Shown: positions 11,901 to 24,903 of the stretch, piece after piece
Layout of the letters: the number at the start of each line of letters is the position of its first letter
Position numbering within the stretch: the stretch's first letter is position 1
Made by a program: the position numbers and the translations under genes
The notes under the pieces: generated by a model
The model's database searches: none
What the model was told of the DNA's origin: nothing
What the model saw: only the letters and a program-made list of their open reading frames with translations
Source of the DNA: Castor canadensis
Lineage: Eukaryota; Chordata; Mammalia; Rodentia; Castoridae
Assembly (NCBI RefSeq): GCF_047511655.1
Contig: NC_133392.1
Span: forward strand, 161,004,542-161,068,541
DNA length: 64,000 nucleotides
Reading direction: 5' to 3'

Positions 11901-14900
11901 TGGCCTTGGCAGAGAGGCGGGACTGCAGGGACTACGTGAGCATCTTCGTTTGTAGCGATTGGCAGCTCCTTCGGGTAAGGCCGTCCTCTCCTGGGCAGCA
12001 GAGGGAGGAGATGGGTGAAATGTGCCCCTGATTCCAGGGGCCTTTTGCACAGTGTGGAGCAATGGGAGCTTCGCACTGCCAACGGGCACGGGCTAAGCGT
12101 GGGCAGCCTCACTGGTGCGTGCTTGGTTGCGTTAGAAGTTAATGTGTACTGACTTTGAGCCCCTTTCCCTTCCTTGGAGCTCGCAGTGGCTGCATGTGTG
12201 CGCTACACCTGGAGGAAAACCACTGAGTTTAACCCTCGCGAAGGCCCAGCTCTGAGCCGGATGCTTCAGGTGCTGTGGCATGCTGTCCTCCAGGTGTCTG
12301 TGGTCTGCAGGTGGCAGACCTTGTGCAGAGCTGCAGTACAATAGCGTTAGACAGAAAAACCTGGGGAGGGAGGGGGCAAGCATTGTTGGAAAGGGGTCCT
12401 GGGCAGCAGTGTCCCTGGGGTCTTGCCTGCACTGGTCTTAAATGACTGAGGCTTGCCAGGCAAGGGAAAGTGAGAACGGCACGGACACACGAGCCTGGAC
12501 AAGAAGATGTGAAAACACACCTCGTGGTGGGAAGCAGAAGATATGCATCCCACCCAGCACTGCTGCTGGCACAAGTGTCATCTGTGTGTAGGACTGGAGC
12601 ACAGGGAGAGAAGGAGGACATTTTTTCTATTCATGCATAGAAAAATTAAATGTAGACTATGTTAAAAACACCAGTTATAAAATAAGTGCAATTATTAAAG
12701 GAAATGTTTTCAAGTTGTCGCTGTCTTTCCTCTCCCGTTTGGAAGCACTTTGACACGGACACCCAGGATCTCACAGGGATCGAATGGGCCCCGAATGGCT
12801 GTGTGCTGGCAGTGTGGGACACCTGCCTAGAGGTATGAAACATGTCCAGTGACAAGCTCTCTTTGAAGAGCTGTCACCTGACGCTTTTGAATCTAGCAAG
12901 ACAGTGGTGCTGCCTCATTTCAGATGATGACTGGAACTCTAATGGACGAGTCATTTGGTGTACGCCACAAGTTCTTCTTTTCACTCACTGTCTCTGCTTC
13001 TCTGGTTATGACCTCAGTTCTGATTCATAACTGATTTGCCCCATGACTTGAGGATGAGGACAGTTTCTCCTACACTGGCCCCACTAGCTGTAGCAGCATC
13101 TGTGACATGTTCCTGGGGTGTGTGACATGTCTGAATGTTTCATCTGCAGTACAAGATTCTGCTGTACTCCTTGGATGGCCGGCTTCTGTCTGCATACTGT
13201 GCCTACGAGTGGTCCTTGGGCATCAAGTCTGTGGCCTGGAGCCCCAGCAGTCAGTTCCTGGCCATTGGGAGCTACGACGGAAAGGTGGGAGAGTGCGCAG
13301 GGTTGGGGAAGCACCACGAGGCGCAGGCATGTCACCCTCCTGTTTCCTTCCTCAGGCGCGCCTCCTTAACCACGTGACATGGAAGATGATCACTGAGTTT
13401 GAGCATCCCGCCACCATCAATGACCCCAAGATAGTGAGTCCCCAGCGGTGTCTTGGGTGGTGCGGGAGCTGAGCTGCCCTCTTTCTGTTAGTGGTTATGA
13501 TGTTATTTTCCCTGTCCCCGTGTCTCCGCACAGTTTGTTCATGGATGGCTCAAGGGCCAGGCTCCCCTGCAGTCTGTACTTCCTGTCACATTGCCCACAC
13601 TGCCCACCTGCTGCAGATCCCTGCTCTCCAGAGGGGACCAAGGTCCCTGCAGAAAATACTGGGCATCTGCTGTCACGCCAGGCACAGTGCTCTGGGCCTC
13701 AGCCAGACCCCTGCCCCTGCAGAGGGGAGGACAGAGGGACAGGCTGGGAAGGGGCTGGGAGAACTGGGGATCTTCACGGGGTCTGGAGAGGGAGCATTTC
13801 GGGTCCAGGGAGCAGGACGTGCAAAGGTGCTACCGTGGGGGTGGAAGAAGCAGCCAGCTGTGCAGCAGTTAGGGTGCTCACCGCCACTGGCTGCTGGGAG
13901 ACAGCAGGGAACAAAGACAAAGTTGCTGACTGGCTCGTGGAGTCCAAAGATACCTTAGAGCCAAGGGAAGGGTAGGGCTGCACACCAAGGCTAGGCAAGC
14001 TGCTAGCACTTTCCTCGGTGCCCTTCAAGAGGAACCTGGGAGGAGGGGCAAGGAGTCCTGAAGGGAGGCTGGTTTTAGGTAGAAGGGAGGCGCCTCCTAA
14101 AGCACTTGAATGTTTTTGCTGTCTGTGGATGCACCTTTGGCCCCGCTAAAGGGCAGGCTGGCAGCAAGCCTGAGCCGGGGCCACACTGCCTGTTGTCTCC
14201 CGGTGAGGGCAGATCCTGTACTTATGTCCAGCCTGTGAACTCAGTGCCCTCATGGATACTTCTCAGTCCCTGTCACCAATGGTTGGTGGCTGTGTTGTAT
14301 CTTTCAGGTCGTGTATAAGGAAGCTGAAAAGAGCCCACAGCTGGGGCTGGGCCATCTGTCCTTTCCACCACCCCGCGCAGTGGCCAGTCCCCTCTCGGCC
14401 TCAGAGAGCAAATGTAAGCAGCAGAGGGCTGTCCTCCGTGGGAAAGTTTGCTTGGTTTCCTTTTTCTTTAAAAGATTCTTTTGTCTAGGCACTGTGGTGT
14501 GAGCATGGGAAATCTCTGGCAGAGATTATTTTTAAGTGAAGAATAAATTCCGAGTGGACCAAAGGGAGTTAGGAGGCAGAGTGGGCAGCTCAGCCTGTCC
14601 TGGTCCCAGCTGTGTGCCTGTGCTCCATGTTCCTTGTCTGTGCAGTGGAATGGCACAGCAGGTGCCCCTGCCCCACAGGGACATGGGGTCTGAGACTGAG
14701 CAATGCATGGGCAAGCACACTCCCCAAAAGCATGTGGCATTTTTTTTTGGTGGTACTAGGATTTGAACTCGGGGCTTTGCTTTTGCTAGGCAGGCTCTCT
14801 ATCATTTGAGCTGCACCCCAGCCCTTTTTTGCATATGTTTTGGATAGGGCATTACCTTCTTGCCTGGGGTTGGCCCTGGACCACAGTCCTCCTATGCCTC

Positions 14901-16665
14901 CTGTGTAGCTGGGATCCCACCCAGCTTGTTTGTGGAGACAGGGTCTCATTTTTGCCTATGCTGGCCTCAAGTCATGATCCTCCTATTTCCACCTCCTGAA
15001 CAGCCAAGATTCCAGGTGTAAGCCACTGTCCTTGGCCCCTGTGGTTGTCTTACTGCTTCCTGCTGCTGGGTTATAAGCTCTTTCTACATCGGAAAGCTGG
15101 AAAGCTGGAAAGCTGGGAGGCTGCAGACAAGGTTGAGGCAGATTGTGAACTGAGCTGCTGAAGTGCACAGAAACAAATACCGAGACGCTGGGTCAGAGCA
15201 TGCCCCACCCTTCCAGCTGGTCGGGGCTGCTGGGGTCGACAGTGCTGAGTCCCCTGTCCCTGCTCTCCAGGCCCTTTAGGCAGTGGCACCACTGTCCCAA
15301 GGGTCTCATAGACAGGCCTCTTAACCACTGCTGTGCTCCTGTTGAGCCTGCATGTCAGCAGGTCGGCCCTAGGCCTTTATGCTCCCCGCTGGCCGGGGTT
15401 GGAAATCCTGCCTCCTGCCCACCCAGTTTGTCCTCCCTCCCTGTTCCAGATGAGATCGCCTCTGGGCCAGTTTCCTTGCAGACCCTGAAGCCTGTGGCTG
15501 ACAGAGCGAACCCTAGGATGGGCATAGGGATGCTGGCTTTCAGCCCAGACAGCTACTTCCTGGCGACAAGGAACGGTCAGTGCAGCACTCATGGGCGGTG
15601 TTAGCATCTCACTATGTCCTTTGGCATCGAGTAGAAACAAGTGGAAAAGCAAGCGATTGTGTCCCATGTGGGGCTCCCCGATTTCCTCCTGACATGGCCA
15701 CCATGCATAGCTGATCCTCAGAGTGGAGCTGTCAGCTCGGTGCCCTGGCTCGCCTGCTCTCCTGCTGTCTCCTCTCTCAGGGAAGAGCAGGGACCCAGGG
15801 CACACAGCCTGCCCCGTGGGCCTGTTTCTTAAAAGAAAAATTTTCAGACCGTTACAAATGTAAAAAAGCAAAGGAAAGCAGACCGAAGGCCTTTGGAGCC
15901 TGTCTGCTTTGTTCCAGCACTGGTCCCCCATTAGATCCAGCACACTCAACTCCAGGGTTTGCTGCAAAGGGTCAGGTTGACAGTGCCCTGTGGTTTGCTC
16001 CCTCGCAGACAACGTTCCCAACGCCGTCTGGGTCTGGGACATTCAGAAGCTGAGGCTGTTTGTGGTGCTGGAGCAGCTGTGTCCTGTACGCTCCTTTCAG
16101 TGGGACCCGCAGCAGGCACGGCTGGCCATATGCACAGGAGGCAGCAAGGTCTACCTGTGGTCCCCAGCAGGCTGCATGTCAGTGCAGGTGCCTGGGGAAG
16201 GTAAGCACATTCCAGGGTAGGGACTGTGGCCTCTGATGCAGTCTGGCACCAGCTGGGCTCGGCTGCTGAAACCTGCTGTCCACAGCACAGTGATATTGGT
16301 GATACTGTCTCCCCATCTTTCAGGAAGCCTCAAGGCTCTACCCAATGTGTACACCTGGCAGGGGACCCACTGCCCTTTATCTATAGCGTAGATAGCAGCT
16401 TTGGGCTCTTGGTTCCCCCATCTGGGTTAACTGGGCCCCTTGCCATGGTGACCCATGGTCACCCTTCCTAGGAATCCCAGCCCCTCCATTCTAATCTTCT
16501 AGCCACCTGTGTCTCTCTCTAGGGGACTTTCCAGTGCTATCTCTGTGCTGGCATTTGAGCGGGGACTCGCTGGCCCTCCTCAGTAAGGATCACTTCTGTC
16601 TTTGTTTTCTGGAGACCAAGGAGGAGGTCAGCACAGCCTTCAGACAACAGGACAGCCACACATAG
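2922..16665 (+). CDS. WRAP73: WRAP73 (WDR8), complete WD-repeat centrosomal protein, 12 coding exons
   Basis: The spliced frame gives 460 residues, the same length as my recollection of human WRAP73, and starts [20 protein letters not shown]. It is a WD40 beta-propeller protein. Blade-ending motifs are visible as VQVWSL (residues 73-78), ITVWSL (116-121), LAVWDT (193-198), VWVWDI (356-361) and VYLWSP (397-402). The family acts at centrosomes, centriolar satellites and spindle poles with SSX2IP/Msd1, supporting microtubule anchoring and ciliogenesis. All twelve exons have AG acceptors and GT donors and phases that match. The ATG has a purine at -3 (GCCATGA). Residues 247-250 at the exon 7/8 joint read ARLL where I recall VRIL in human, and the last 20 residues are the most diverged part. 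It lies convergent with TPRG1L. There is no sign of pseudogenisation. Confidence 0.97.
3150..3555 (+). repeat. 30-bp minisatellite with CAGGTG in each unit
   Basis: About 12-13 units of roughly 30 bp, each built on GGGCAGGTGATCTGGGCAG. Alternate units differ in the middle (AGGAGAG versus AGATGYG), which suggests a 60-bp higher-order unit. I count 14 CAGGTG motifs from 3158 to 3553. Because 30 is divisible by 3, long ten-residue-repeat open frames appear on both strands; these are artefacts. Confidence 0.95.
4069..4286 (+). mobile_element. Dimeric SINE (B1-like + ID-like)
   Basis: Contains CCTATAATCCTAGCTATTTG on the left and GAAGTGGTACAGTGCCTGC then GAGTTCAAACCCCAG on the right, the same dimer layout as the other copies in this window. 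Confidence 0.85.
5251..5357 (-). mobile_element. B1-type SINE
   Basis: The + strand shows the reversed 7SL-type body: GAGACAGTGTCTTCC, GGCTGGCCTTGAACTC, CTCCTGAGTGCTAGGATTA. It is a single monomer without the ID half. Confidence 0.85.
5819..5971 (+). CDS. WRAP73: WRAP73 coding exon 2
   Basis: Codons 24-74, ASCVQYRL to RGLVQ, phase 0 on both sides; acceptor TTTCCTAG, donor GTTTGT. Confidence 0.96.
5972..6539 (+). other. WRAP73: WRAP73 intron 2
   Basis: 568 bases; I see no repeat or gene in it. Confidence 0.8.
6540..6656 (+). CDS. WRAP73: WRAP73 coding exon 3
   Basis: Codons 75-113, [16 protein letters not shown] to NTTEFH, phase 0; acceptor ATCGAG, donor GTAAGT. Confidence 0.96.
7425..7528 (-). 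mobile_element. B1-type SINE
   Basis: A T-rich head, GAGACTGGGTCCTGCTAGGC, then AGCTGGGATTACAGGTGTG on the + strand: a reversed B1 monomer. Confidence 0.85.
7587..7780 (+). mobile_element. Dimeric SINE (B1-like + ID-like)
   Basis: Left half CCAGATGTGGTGGCACAGGT, right half CTCAAGTGGTAAAGCACTTG, and an A-rich CAAAA-repeat tail. Confidence 0.85.
8330..8546 (-). mobile_element. Dimeric SINE with perfect 16-bp target-site duplication
   Basis: A reversed ID half (GGGGTTTGATCTCAGGGCC) is followed by a reversed B1 half (CTGAGTAGCTAGGATGACAG). The 16-base sequence TTCTAGATTGTTTTTA stands at 8314-8329 and again at 8547-8562. The perfect duplication marks a fairly young insertion and proves that the B1 and ID halves moved as one unit. 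Confidence 0.95.
9436..9525 (-). mobile_element. ID-type SINE monomer
   Basis: The + strand reads TGAACCTAGGGCC, CATGCTAGGCAAGCAC, GAGCCACAGCCCCAGCCC, which is a reversed ID element. Confidence 0.85.
9639..9724 (+). mobile_element. ID-type SINE monomer
   Basis: GGGCTGGGGATGTAGCTCAG with TAGAGTGCTTGCC is the classic ID (tRNA-Ala-derived) head, ending in an A-run. Confidence 0.9.
9727..9934 (+). mobile_element. Dimeric SINE (B1-like + ID-like)
   Basis: Follows the ID element in tandem. Left half TATAATCCCAGCTACTCAGG, right half CTCAAGTGGTGGAGTGCTTG, with a 12-base A tail. Confidence 0.9.
10490..10562 (+). CDS. WRAP73: WRAP73 coding exon 4
   Basis: [19 protein letters not shown] to ACQQG, leaving one base into the next exon; acceptor CCAACAG, donor GTGAGT. 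Confidence 0.96.
11401..11507 (-). mobile_element. B1-type SINE
   Basis: T-rich head, GAGATGGGGGTCTCACTCG, then GAGTGCTGGGATTACAGGTG on the + strand. Confidence 0.85.
11590..11616 (+). repeat. (CA)n microsatellite
   Basis: A run of CA dinucleotides with one CG interruption. Confidence 0.9.
11871..11974 (+). CDS. WRAP73: WRAP73 coding exon 5
   Basis: Completes G138, then [17 protein letters not shown] to DWQLLR, ending in phase 0; acceptor CTGACAG, donor GTAAGG. Confidence 0.96.
11975..12745 (+). other. WRAP73: WRAP73 intron 5
   Basis: 771 bases; I see no repeat or gene in it. Confidence 0.75.
12746..12832 (+). CDS. WRAP73: WRAP73 coding exon 6
   Basis: Codons 173-201, [14 protein letters not shown] to VWDTCLE, phase 0; acceptor TTGGAAG, donor GTATGA. 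Confidence 0.96.
12833..13149 (+). other. WRAP73: WRAP73 intron 6
   Basis: 317 bases without visible repeats. Confidence 0.75.
13150..13284 (+). CDS. WRAP73: WRAP73 coding exon 7
   Basis: Codons 202-246, [16 protein letters not shown] to GSYDGK, phase 0; donor GTGGGA. The following intron is only 71 bases and G-rich. Confidence 0.96.
13356..13433 (+). CDS. WRAP73: WRAP73 coding exon 8
   Basis: Codons 247-272, [15 protein letters not shown] to NDPKI, phase 0; acceptor TTCCTCAG, donor GTGAGT. Confidence 0.96.
13434..14307 (+). other. WRAP73: WRAP73 intron 8
   Basis: 874 bases, GC-rich. The overlapping open frames at 13448-13975 show no family motif and I treat them as chance. Confidence 0.7.
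14308..14413 (+). CDS. WRAP73: WRAP73 coding exon 9
   Basis: [19 protein letters not shown] to ASESK plus one base; acceptor TCTTTCAG, donor GTAAGC. Confidence 0.96.
14414..15449 (+). other. WRAP73: WRAP73 intron 9
   Basis: Holds one reversed trimeric SINE and a short GGAAAGCT tandem (15090-15113). Nothing else is recognised. Confidence 0.8.
14740..15037 (-). mobile_element. Trimeric SINE (B1 + B1 + ID), copy 1
   Basis: Read on the minus strand: a B1-like monomer starting near 15037, a linker ACAAGCTGGGTGG, a second shorter B1-like monomer with GTCCAGGGCCAACCCCAGGC, a linker TGCAAAAAAGGGCTGG, then an ID-like monomer ending at an A8 tail. The same order and linkers recur at 27716 and 39532, so this is a composite family and not chance nesting. 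Confidence 0.8.
15450..15575 (+). CDS. WRAP73: WRAP73 coding exon 10
   Basis: Completes a tyrosine, then [15 protein letters not shown] to DSYFLATRN plus one base; acceptor GTTCCAG, donor GTCAGT. Confidence 0.96.
15576..16008 (+). other. WRAP73: WRAP73 intron 10
   Basis: 433 bases without visible repeats. Confidence 0.75.
16009..16200 (+). CDS. WRAP73: WRAP73 coding exon 11
   Basis: Residues 350 to about 413, [15 protein letters not shown] to SVQVPGE plus one base; two blade-end VW/LW motifs. Acceptor CTCGCAG, donor GTAAGC. Confidence 0.96.
16201..16522 (+). other. WRAP73: WRAP73 intron 11
   Basis: 322 bases without visible repeats. Confidence 0.75.
16523..16665 (+). CDS. WRAP73: WRAP73 coding exon 12 with stop codon
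   Basis: [20 protein letters not shown] to RQQDSHT, then TAG; acceptor CTCTCTAG. Confidence 0.96.
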
Positions 16666-16809
16666 GACCTGGGCAGAAACCAAGGCAGAGCATGTACTGA
16701 TGTAAGGAAAGAGTGGACTGTGCAGGGAGGTCTCCAGCTGGGATGCACTGGGTGACATGACTACTTTTCTGTAAATATGTACAGCAGAGTTATAATTTTC
16801 ATTATTTAA

Positions 16810-16815
16810 AATAAA
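16810..16815 (+). terminator. WRAP73: WRAP73 polyadenylation signal
   Basis: AATAAA about 145 bases after the stop codon, in AT-rich sequence. This gives a short 3' UTR ending near 16830. Confidence 0.8.
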
Positions 16816-16830
16816 CATTTGCCAATTCAT

Positions 16831-17411
16831 AGACTGCTGACTTGTTTCCTTGAAAGGCTTCTAGGTCAGGTTACCTTCTGGTCTCAGGCAGAAAGTAATG
16901 GAGCCCCTCCCCTAGGGCTTCATTGTGCTATGGGTCCACTACTTTCAGTCACTGAACATTGTAGAACAAGAGCAGCTTTCTGTGGGGCACTTGGCCTCTC
17001 TGTGGTAGGGTCTGCTTTGGAGTGTGGAGAGTCCCGAGCACCTGAGGCCAGGGCCACCTTCAGGCATGTCAAGCAGGCAGCTGGCCAAGGTTACTCGGGC
17101 CTGCTGAATCAGTTCTGCAGGGAGTCCTAAGTCCTTTGGGCTTGGGAACAGTGCCCATGGTCTCCACCTGGCAATGTGAGGACACACCTGGCCCACCCTG
17201 CACAGCTCCAGGCACCTCTAGCTTGTGCCAGCCAGGCCACAGCACCAGGGCTGGTGAATCAGGATTCAGCCTGGACTGCAGTTCCACCACCTGCATTTCC
17301 TTAAGAGGACCAGACCAGGGAGGGTGTGCATCATTGCTCTGCAGAGCATGCTGACAGATCTACAAAACTCCATACAGGCCTACAGAGCTGCTTCCTTGCT
17401 GATGCACCTCT
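16831..17411. other. Gap between the convergent 3' ends of WRAP73 and TPRG1L
   Basis: Under 600 bases, with no repeat or gene recognised. Read-through of either unit would make the two transcripts overlap here. Confidence 0.65.
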
Positions 17412-17417
17412 TTTAAT
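17412..17417 (-). terminator. TPRG1L: Candidate TPRG1L polyadenylation signal (ATTAAA)
   Basis: TTTAAT on the + strand reads as ATTAAA, the commonest variant signal, about 1.15 kb past the TPRG1L stop. I saw no AATAAA on the minus strand in this stretch. Confidence 0.5.
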
Positions 17418-18564
17418 GACAGTAACTTTAAAAAAAGGAGCAACATCCATTTGGTTCTAAATGTCTTTACTACAAGACCAAAAGCACAGGCTGAAGACTC
17501 GGGTGCACTTTTGAGACAGCCTTTCAATTTGGACAGGCCATGGCGCTCTGGTCCCATTAGGACCACTTAGCATAAAGCTGCAACAGAACTGTAAATAAGG
17601 AGGAATAAACTGACCAGCCAGCATTTAAAGTTTCGCAGAAAGAAGTGCTTCAGCCACACAAAGAGCTGTGTGTGGTGGCAGGGGAGGTGCACAGAAGCTC
17701 AGGCAGGCTAGTGAGAGGCTCTGATGCCACCTGGGATCTATGGAGGGGGCTGCAGGGACCTGGGTGGCTGGCACTGCTCCTTTCATGAAAGTGCATTCTT
17801 TAAATAGCAAACTCCCTAACTCCTTTTAAATGTGAATAGAATGATACAAACTCAGGATACGTATTTAGCTGTCAAAATTGTGTAAAGAACAATCATGGTG
17901 ACGTCCTCAAGGTAGTAAGTTGTGTTAAATGGTTCTCTAAACCTCTGTGGGCCTGGGAAAGATGCCGGAAGTATTAACACAACTTGGATTAATTTCAGAA
18001 AGAGTAAACTTTAGGTGGAACCCATTTACAAGAGAGAGGCTGTTCACTAAGAGCTGAGCAGGCACAGGCTGCGTCTTACTTGTGACTAGTCTACTGGCTG
18101 CGTTTGCATTTAGTTTAAAAAAATGGACTGAACTTCAAAATACAAAACTTGACACAAGTGTGAACATCTGTGCAGTGCAGACACTAGAGACACTGGTCCC
18201 TCCCTGTGTCCCGCAGTTCATGCAGCAGAAGTGGAAAAGTGAGCTCACACTCTCAGCATGCTGAAGTGGCTGGGCCAGGAAGAACCCCAGAGGCCAAATA
18301 GGTGCCCTCAGGAAAACATAAATCAGACTACAGAAGGAATACCAGCAGCACATCAGCCAGTCATTTGCCTTTGTAGCTCAGTTACCAGGTCCAGTATCTA
18401 AATATATACAGGATTGATTCACTTGACTATTCTAATTGCACTCAGATCCCTAAGTGATGCCCAAATCCCTGCAGCTGCAGCAGGGCTGGCATATGGTCAC
18501 ATACTCTCCGAGTCCCCAGTCCACTGGGCTTTCCTGGAAGTGCTCCCTCCCATGGTGCTGACAT
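17418..18564 (-). other. TPRG1L: TPRG1L 3' UTR (inferred)
   Basis: Non-coding, non-repetitive sequence after the stop codon up to the candidate ATTAAA. The length, about 1.1 kb, is as I recall for the human gene. The end is inferred from the signal alone. Confidence 0.55.
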
Positions 18565-22120
<3,556 letters not shown>

Positions 22121-24606
22121 CTCAGAGCTGCCGAGGAGGAGGAAGGGGTGGAGCGTGGGAACGACAAGCGCGGATTCCTGGGAGGGAGTCCTGCCAGGGG
22201 GGTGTCCTCACACGCTCATCTTGCGCGATGTCACTTTACCTTCTGGAGGGCGCGCCGGGGCGCATGCGCTTTGGACATGTGCGTTGGTCAGGCGTGTGTC
22301 CACGTCGTCGGGCGTGTTGCATGTCCACGCGTGTTCCACGCGAGGGTGCCCCACGTCACGGAAGGGCGGCGTCATGGTGAAGGGTTTGGAGGAAAACTGC
22401 GTCGGTTCCCAGCGTGCCCGGGGCTCCGTCGCTCGCGGGCTCTGCAGCTTCCGTGCACCGGAGCTCGTTCTGAACCACCAGCGTCAAACAAGGCCGACCC
22501 AGGACGGGGCAGCAGGGCGCCGGTTAAGTGCATGGTGTAGACTTGCATTTTGCCCTCTGGGCCCAGCGCTGTGCTGAGCGCGGGCGTCCATGGAATCCTC
22601 ACGTGACCTTAGGGAGCGGGCGAAAGGGGGCACCGAGGCTCAGGATGGGCCGCTTGCCAAGGTCACACCGTGAAGGGCCAAGCCAGGATTCACAGGGGAC
22701 ACGGCTCCTGTCCCTGCCCTTGTCCTGGGCCACTAGAGCACCACCCATCCTTCCCAGGCACTCGATCTTGCTTTGGAGCTGCCATGCTCCAGGAGCCTCA
22801 GCCTGGGAGGGCTCAGCCCTCATACCCAGCTGACCCCAACGCCACCCGCCTTTGCACTGTCCTGACAAACCCCAAGAGCTGTGCGTTGATGACAGTTTAC
22901 ATGTGCTCACCCAGTTATCAGTCTGATTTACACTGCCCCTATCAGGCCTCTTACTCTCCCCCAGGCTCCCAAAGCCTTCTTGCCTCATTTCTACTGTGTC
23001 CTCCTTGGGTCACATAGTTTAAAACTCAAATTCCCAGGAGACATCTTGTCATTCACCAGGGTTCACTAGCTGTTTACGTTCTTGACTTTTTCTTATAATC
23101 TACTTTGTGTACCCAGTTACCGTGCTGTGTGTGCACAGTATTTGTTGGGCAGGTTTGTAGAACTAGCCTCCTGCCTGTGATTGGCACTTTGGGCTTTATA
23201 AGGACTTCATAGTTCTTTATTTTGTCCAAAGGCCAGGGATGTAAACACCGTTGCTCATGACACAGTTCGGAGAAGCAGGTTTGGAGAGTCCCTGTGAGTG
23301 CTTGAGACTCACAGTTGGCACAGCTGTGCCAGTGAGTTCCTCCCGGTTTGTTCAGAAGGTAAGGGTCAGTCAGGGACCTCCTGAAGCTGGGACTTCGTGG
23401 GGGAGCACACAGGAGGTCCTTGATGGCCACTCAACGCTCTACTTGGACATCAAAACTGACAGCAACAGGAGGTATTGAAACAGCTTTAGTACTTTGTTCC
23501 TGGAAAAATTTAGGATTTTAAAGTGTGCAAGTATATGTAACAACGTGCGTCTAGCCCCACTGGCCTTTTGAGGACCGCTTGCTGCTGCTGCCTTCCTTAA
23601 ACCAGGGGCCCTGCCCTGTGTGAGGAGGAAGCACCTCTTCCCATGCCTCTGCTGGGCAGCCTGATTTGGGGCTTCTTGAGAGGCAGCCTGAGTCAGCTGA
23701 GTTTGGAGTGCTCCCACTCCTCTCCTGTGCTCCCCTGAGTATGGAGGGAGTAGGATCAGAAATGAGGTCCCATAGATAGCAGCTGAAAGGGGGGACTTGG
23801 AGCAGAACCTCCTAAGTTTAAATCTTTGCCCCTCTGCTTCTGTCTGTATGGACTTGGCCCCGTCAGTTCTCTGTGGTTCAGTTTCCTTGTATGCTGAGTG
23901 GGGCAATCCTGGAACATACGCCATGTTGGGAGGATTAAATGAGCCAGCACCTATGCAATGCTTAGCACCTGCCTGCTCATCCTCAGGGCATCCCTGAGGC
24001 AACCGCCTCAGGCAGTTACTACTCACCATGTTCACTGGCCCCCAACACATGGCAGGGAGGTTGCAAACCCTGCCTCTGCCCCCTCACATGTGTGCAGTGG
24101 CATTGTTAGCCCCTGTCCTGTACCTGTAGCTCCAGGGAGGGGTGACTTTGAGGAAGTTCTTCCTGTCACAGGCCACCTTTCAGAGTCAACAGTGAGCACT
24201 GTACTCTCCTTTATTCTCAAGCTCAGTGAGAGGAGGAATAGGCGTCTCCTGGGACTACAAGACTTGGTACCACTACTAGGGCCTCTCAGCAGGGTGCTGA
24301 GTTTCAAGGTGGAGCAGTGAAGATGAGAGGATGGAAAGTAAACAGTGACTGCAGGTGCTCTGGAGGGGTTTCAGGGTGTTTGGATGGACGAGGCCCCTTG
24401 GAATTTGGGCTAGAACTGATTGAGCCTGCTGTGGGGGGCCTGGCAATCCAGCTTGGCCATTTGCACCTGTGCTGACCTTGAACTCAGTATTTACTCTTCC
24501 TCTTTCCTTGTCCTCCCTGGGGGTAGGTAAAAAATCTTGGCTACAAGCCATGTGAGATTACCTGAACATGTGTTTGATGGCTGTTTAGAGACTGTTCCCA
24601 TATCTG

Positions 24607-24623
24607 TCAGCAGGTGGCAGCAC
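24607..24623 (+). promoter_or_regulatory. CTCF-like motif
   Basis: TCAGCAGGTGGCAGCAC fits the CTCF core (CCASYAGRKGGCRS) with one mismatch at the first base. Confidence 0.45.
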
Positions 24624-24797
24624 TTCCCACGTTCAGTCTTCCATCAGAAGATGCAGCTGTGTGTCATGGGCTGTTTTAAAGTCTGAGGTGAAATTGTTAC
24701 TCCCGCAGAAGACTCTAAATCTCAGCTGGGAAGAATGGTTTATTCATTTCCTGTTGCTGTGATTTAACATTTTTACAAAATCAGTGGATCTAGTTTA

Positions 24798-24903
24798 TCT
24801 TTTTCTTTTCTTTTTTTCTTGTCTTTCTTCCTTCTCTCTTTTTTTTTTTTTTGCAGTGTTGGGGTTTGAACCCAGGACCTCTAAGCCATACTCTTAGCCC
24901 AAG
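24798..24903 (-). mobile_element. Truncated ID-type SINE with CT-rich tail
   Basis: A long pyrimidine run is followed by GCAGTGTTGGGGTTTGAACC and CTCTTAGCCC: the 3' part of an ID element in reverse, its tail expanded into CTTT/CTTC repeats. Confidence 0.7.

Noticed and set aside
13448-13975. A 175-codon open frame in WRAP73 intron 8
   Set aside because: Its neighbours in other frames are equally long, it has no recognisable domain, and it does not join the WRAP73 frame.
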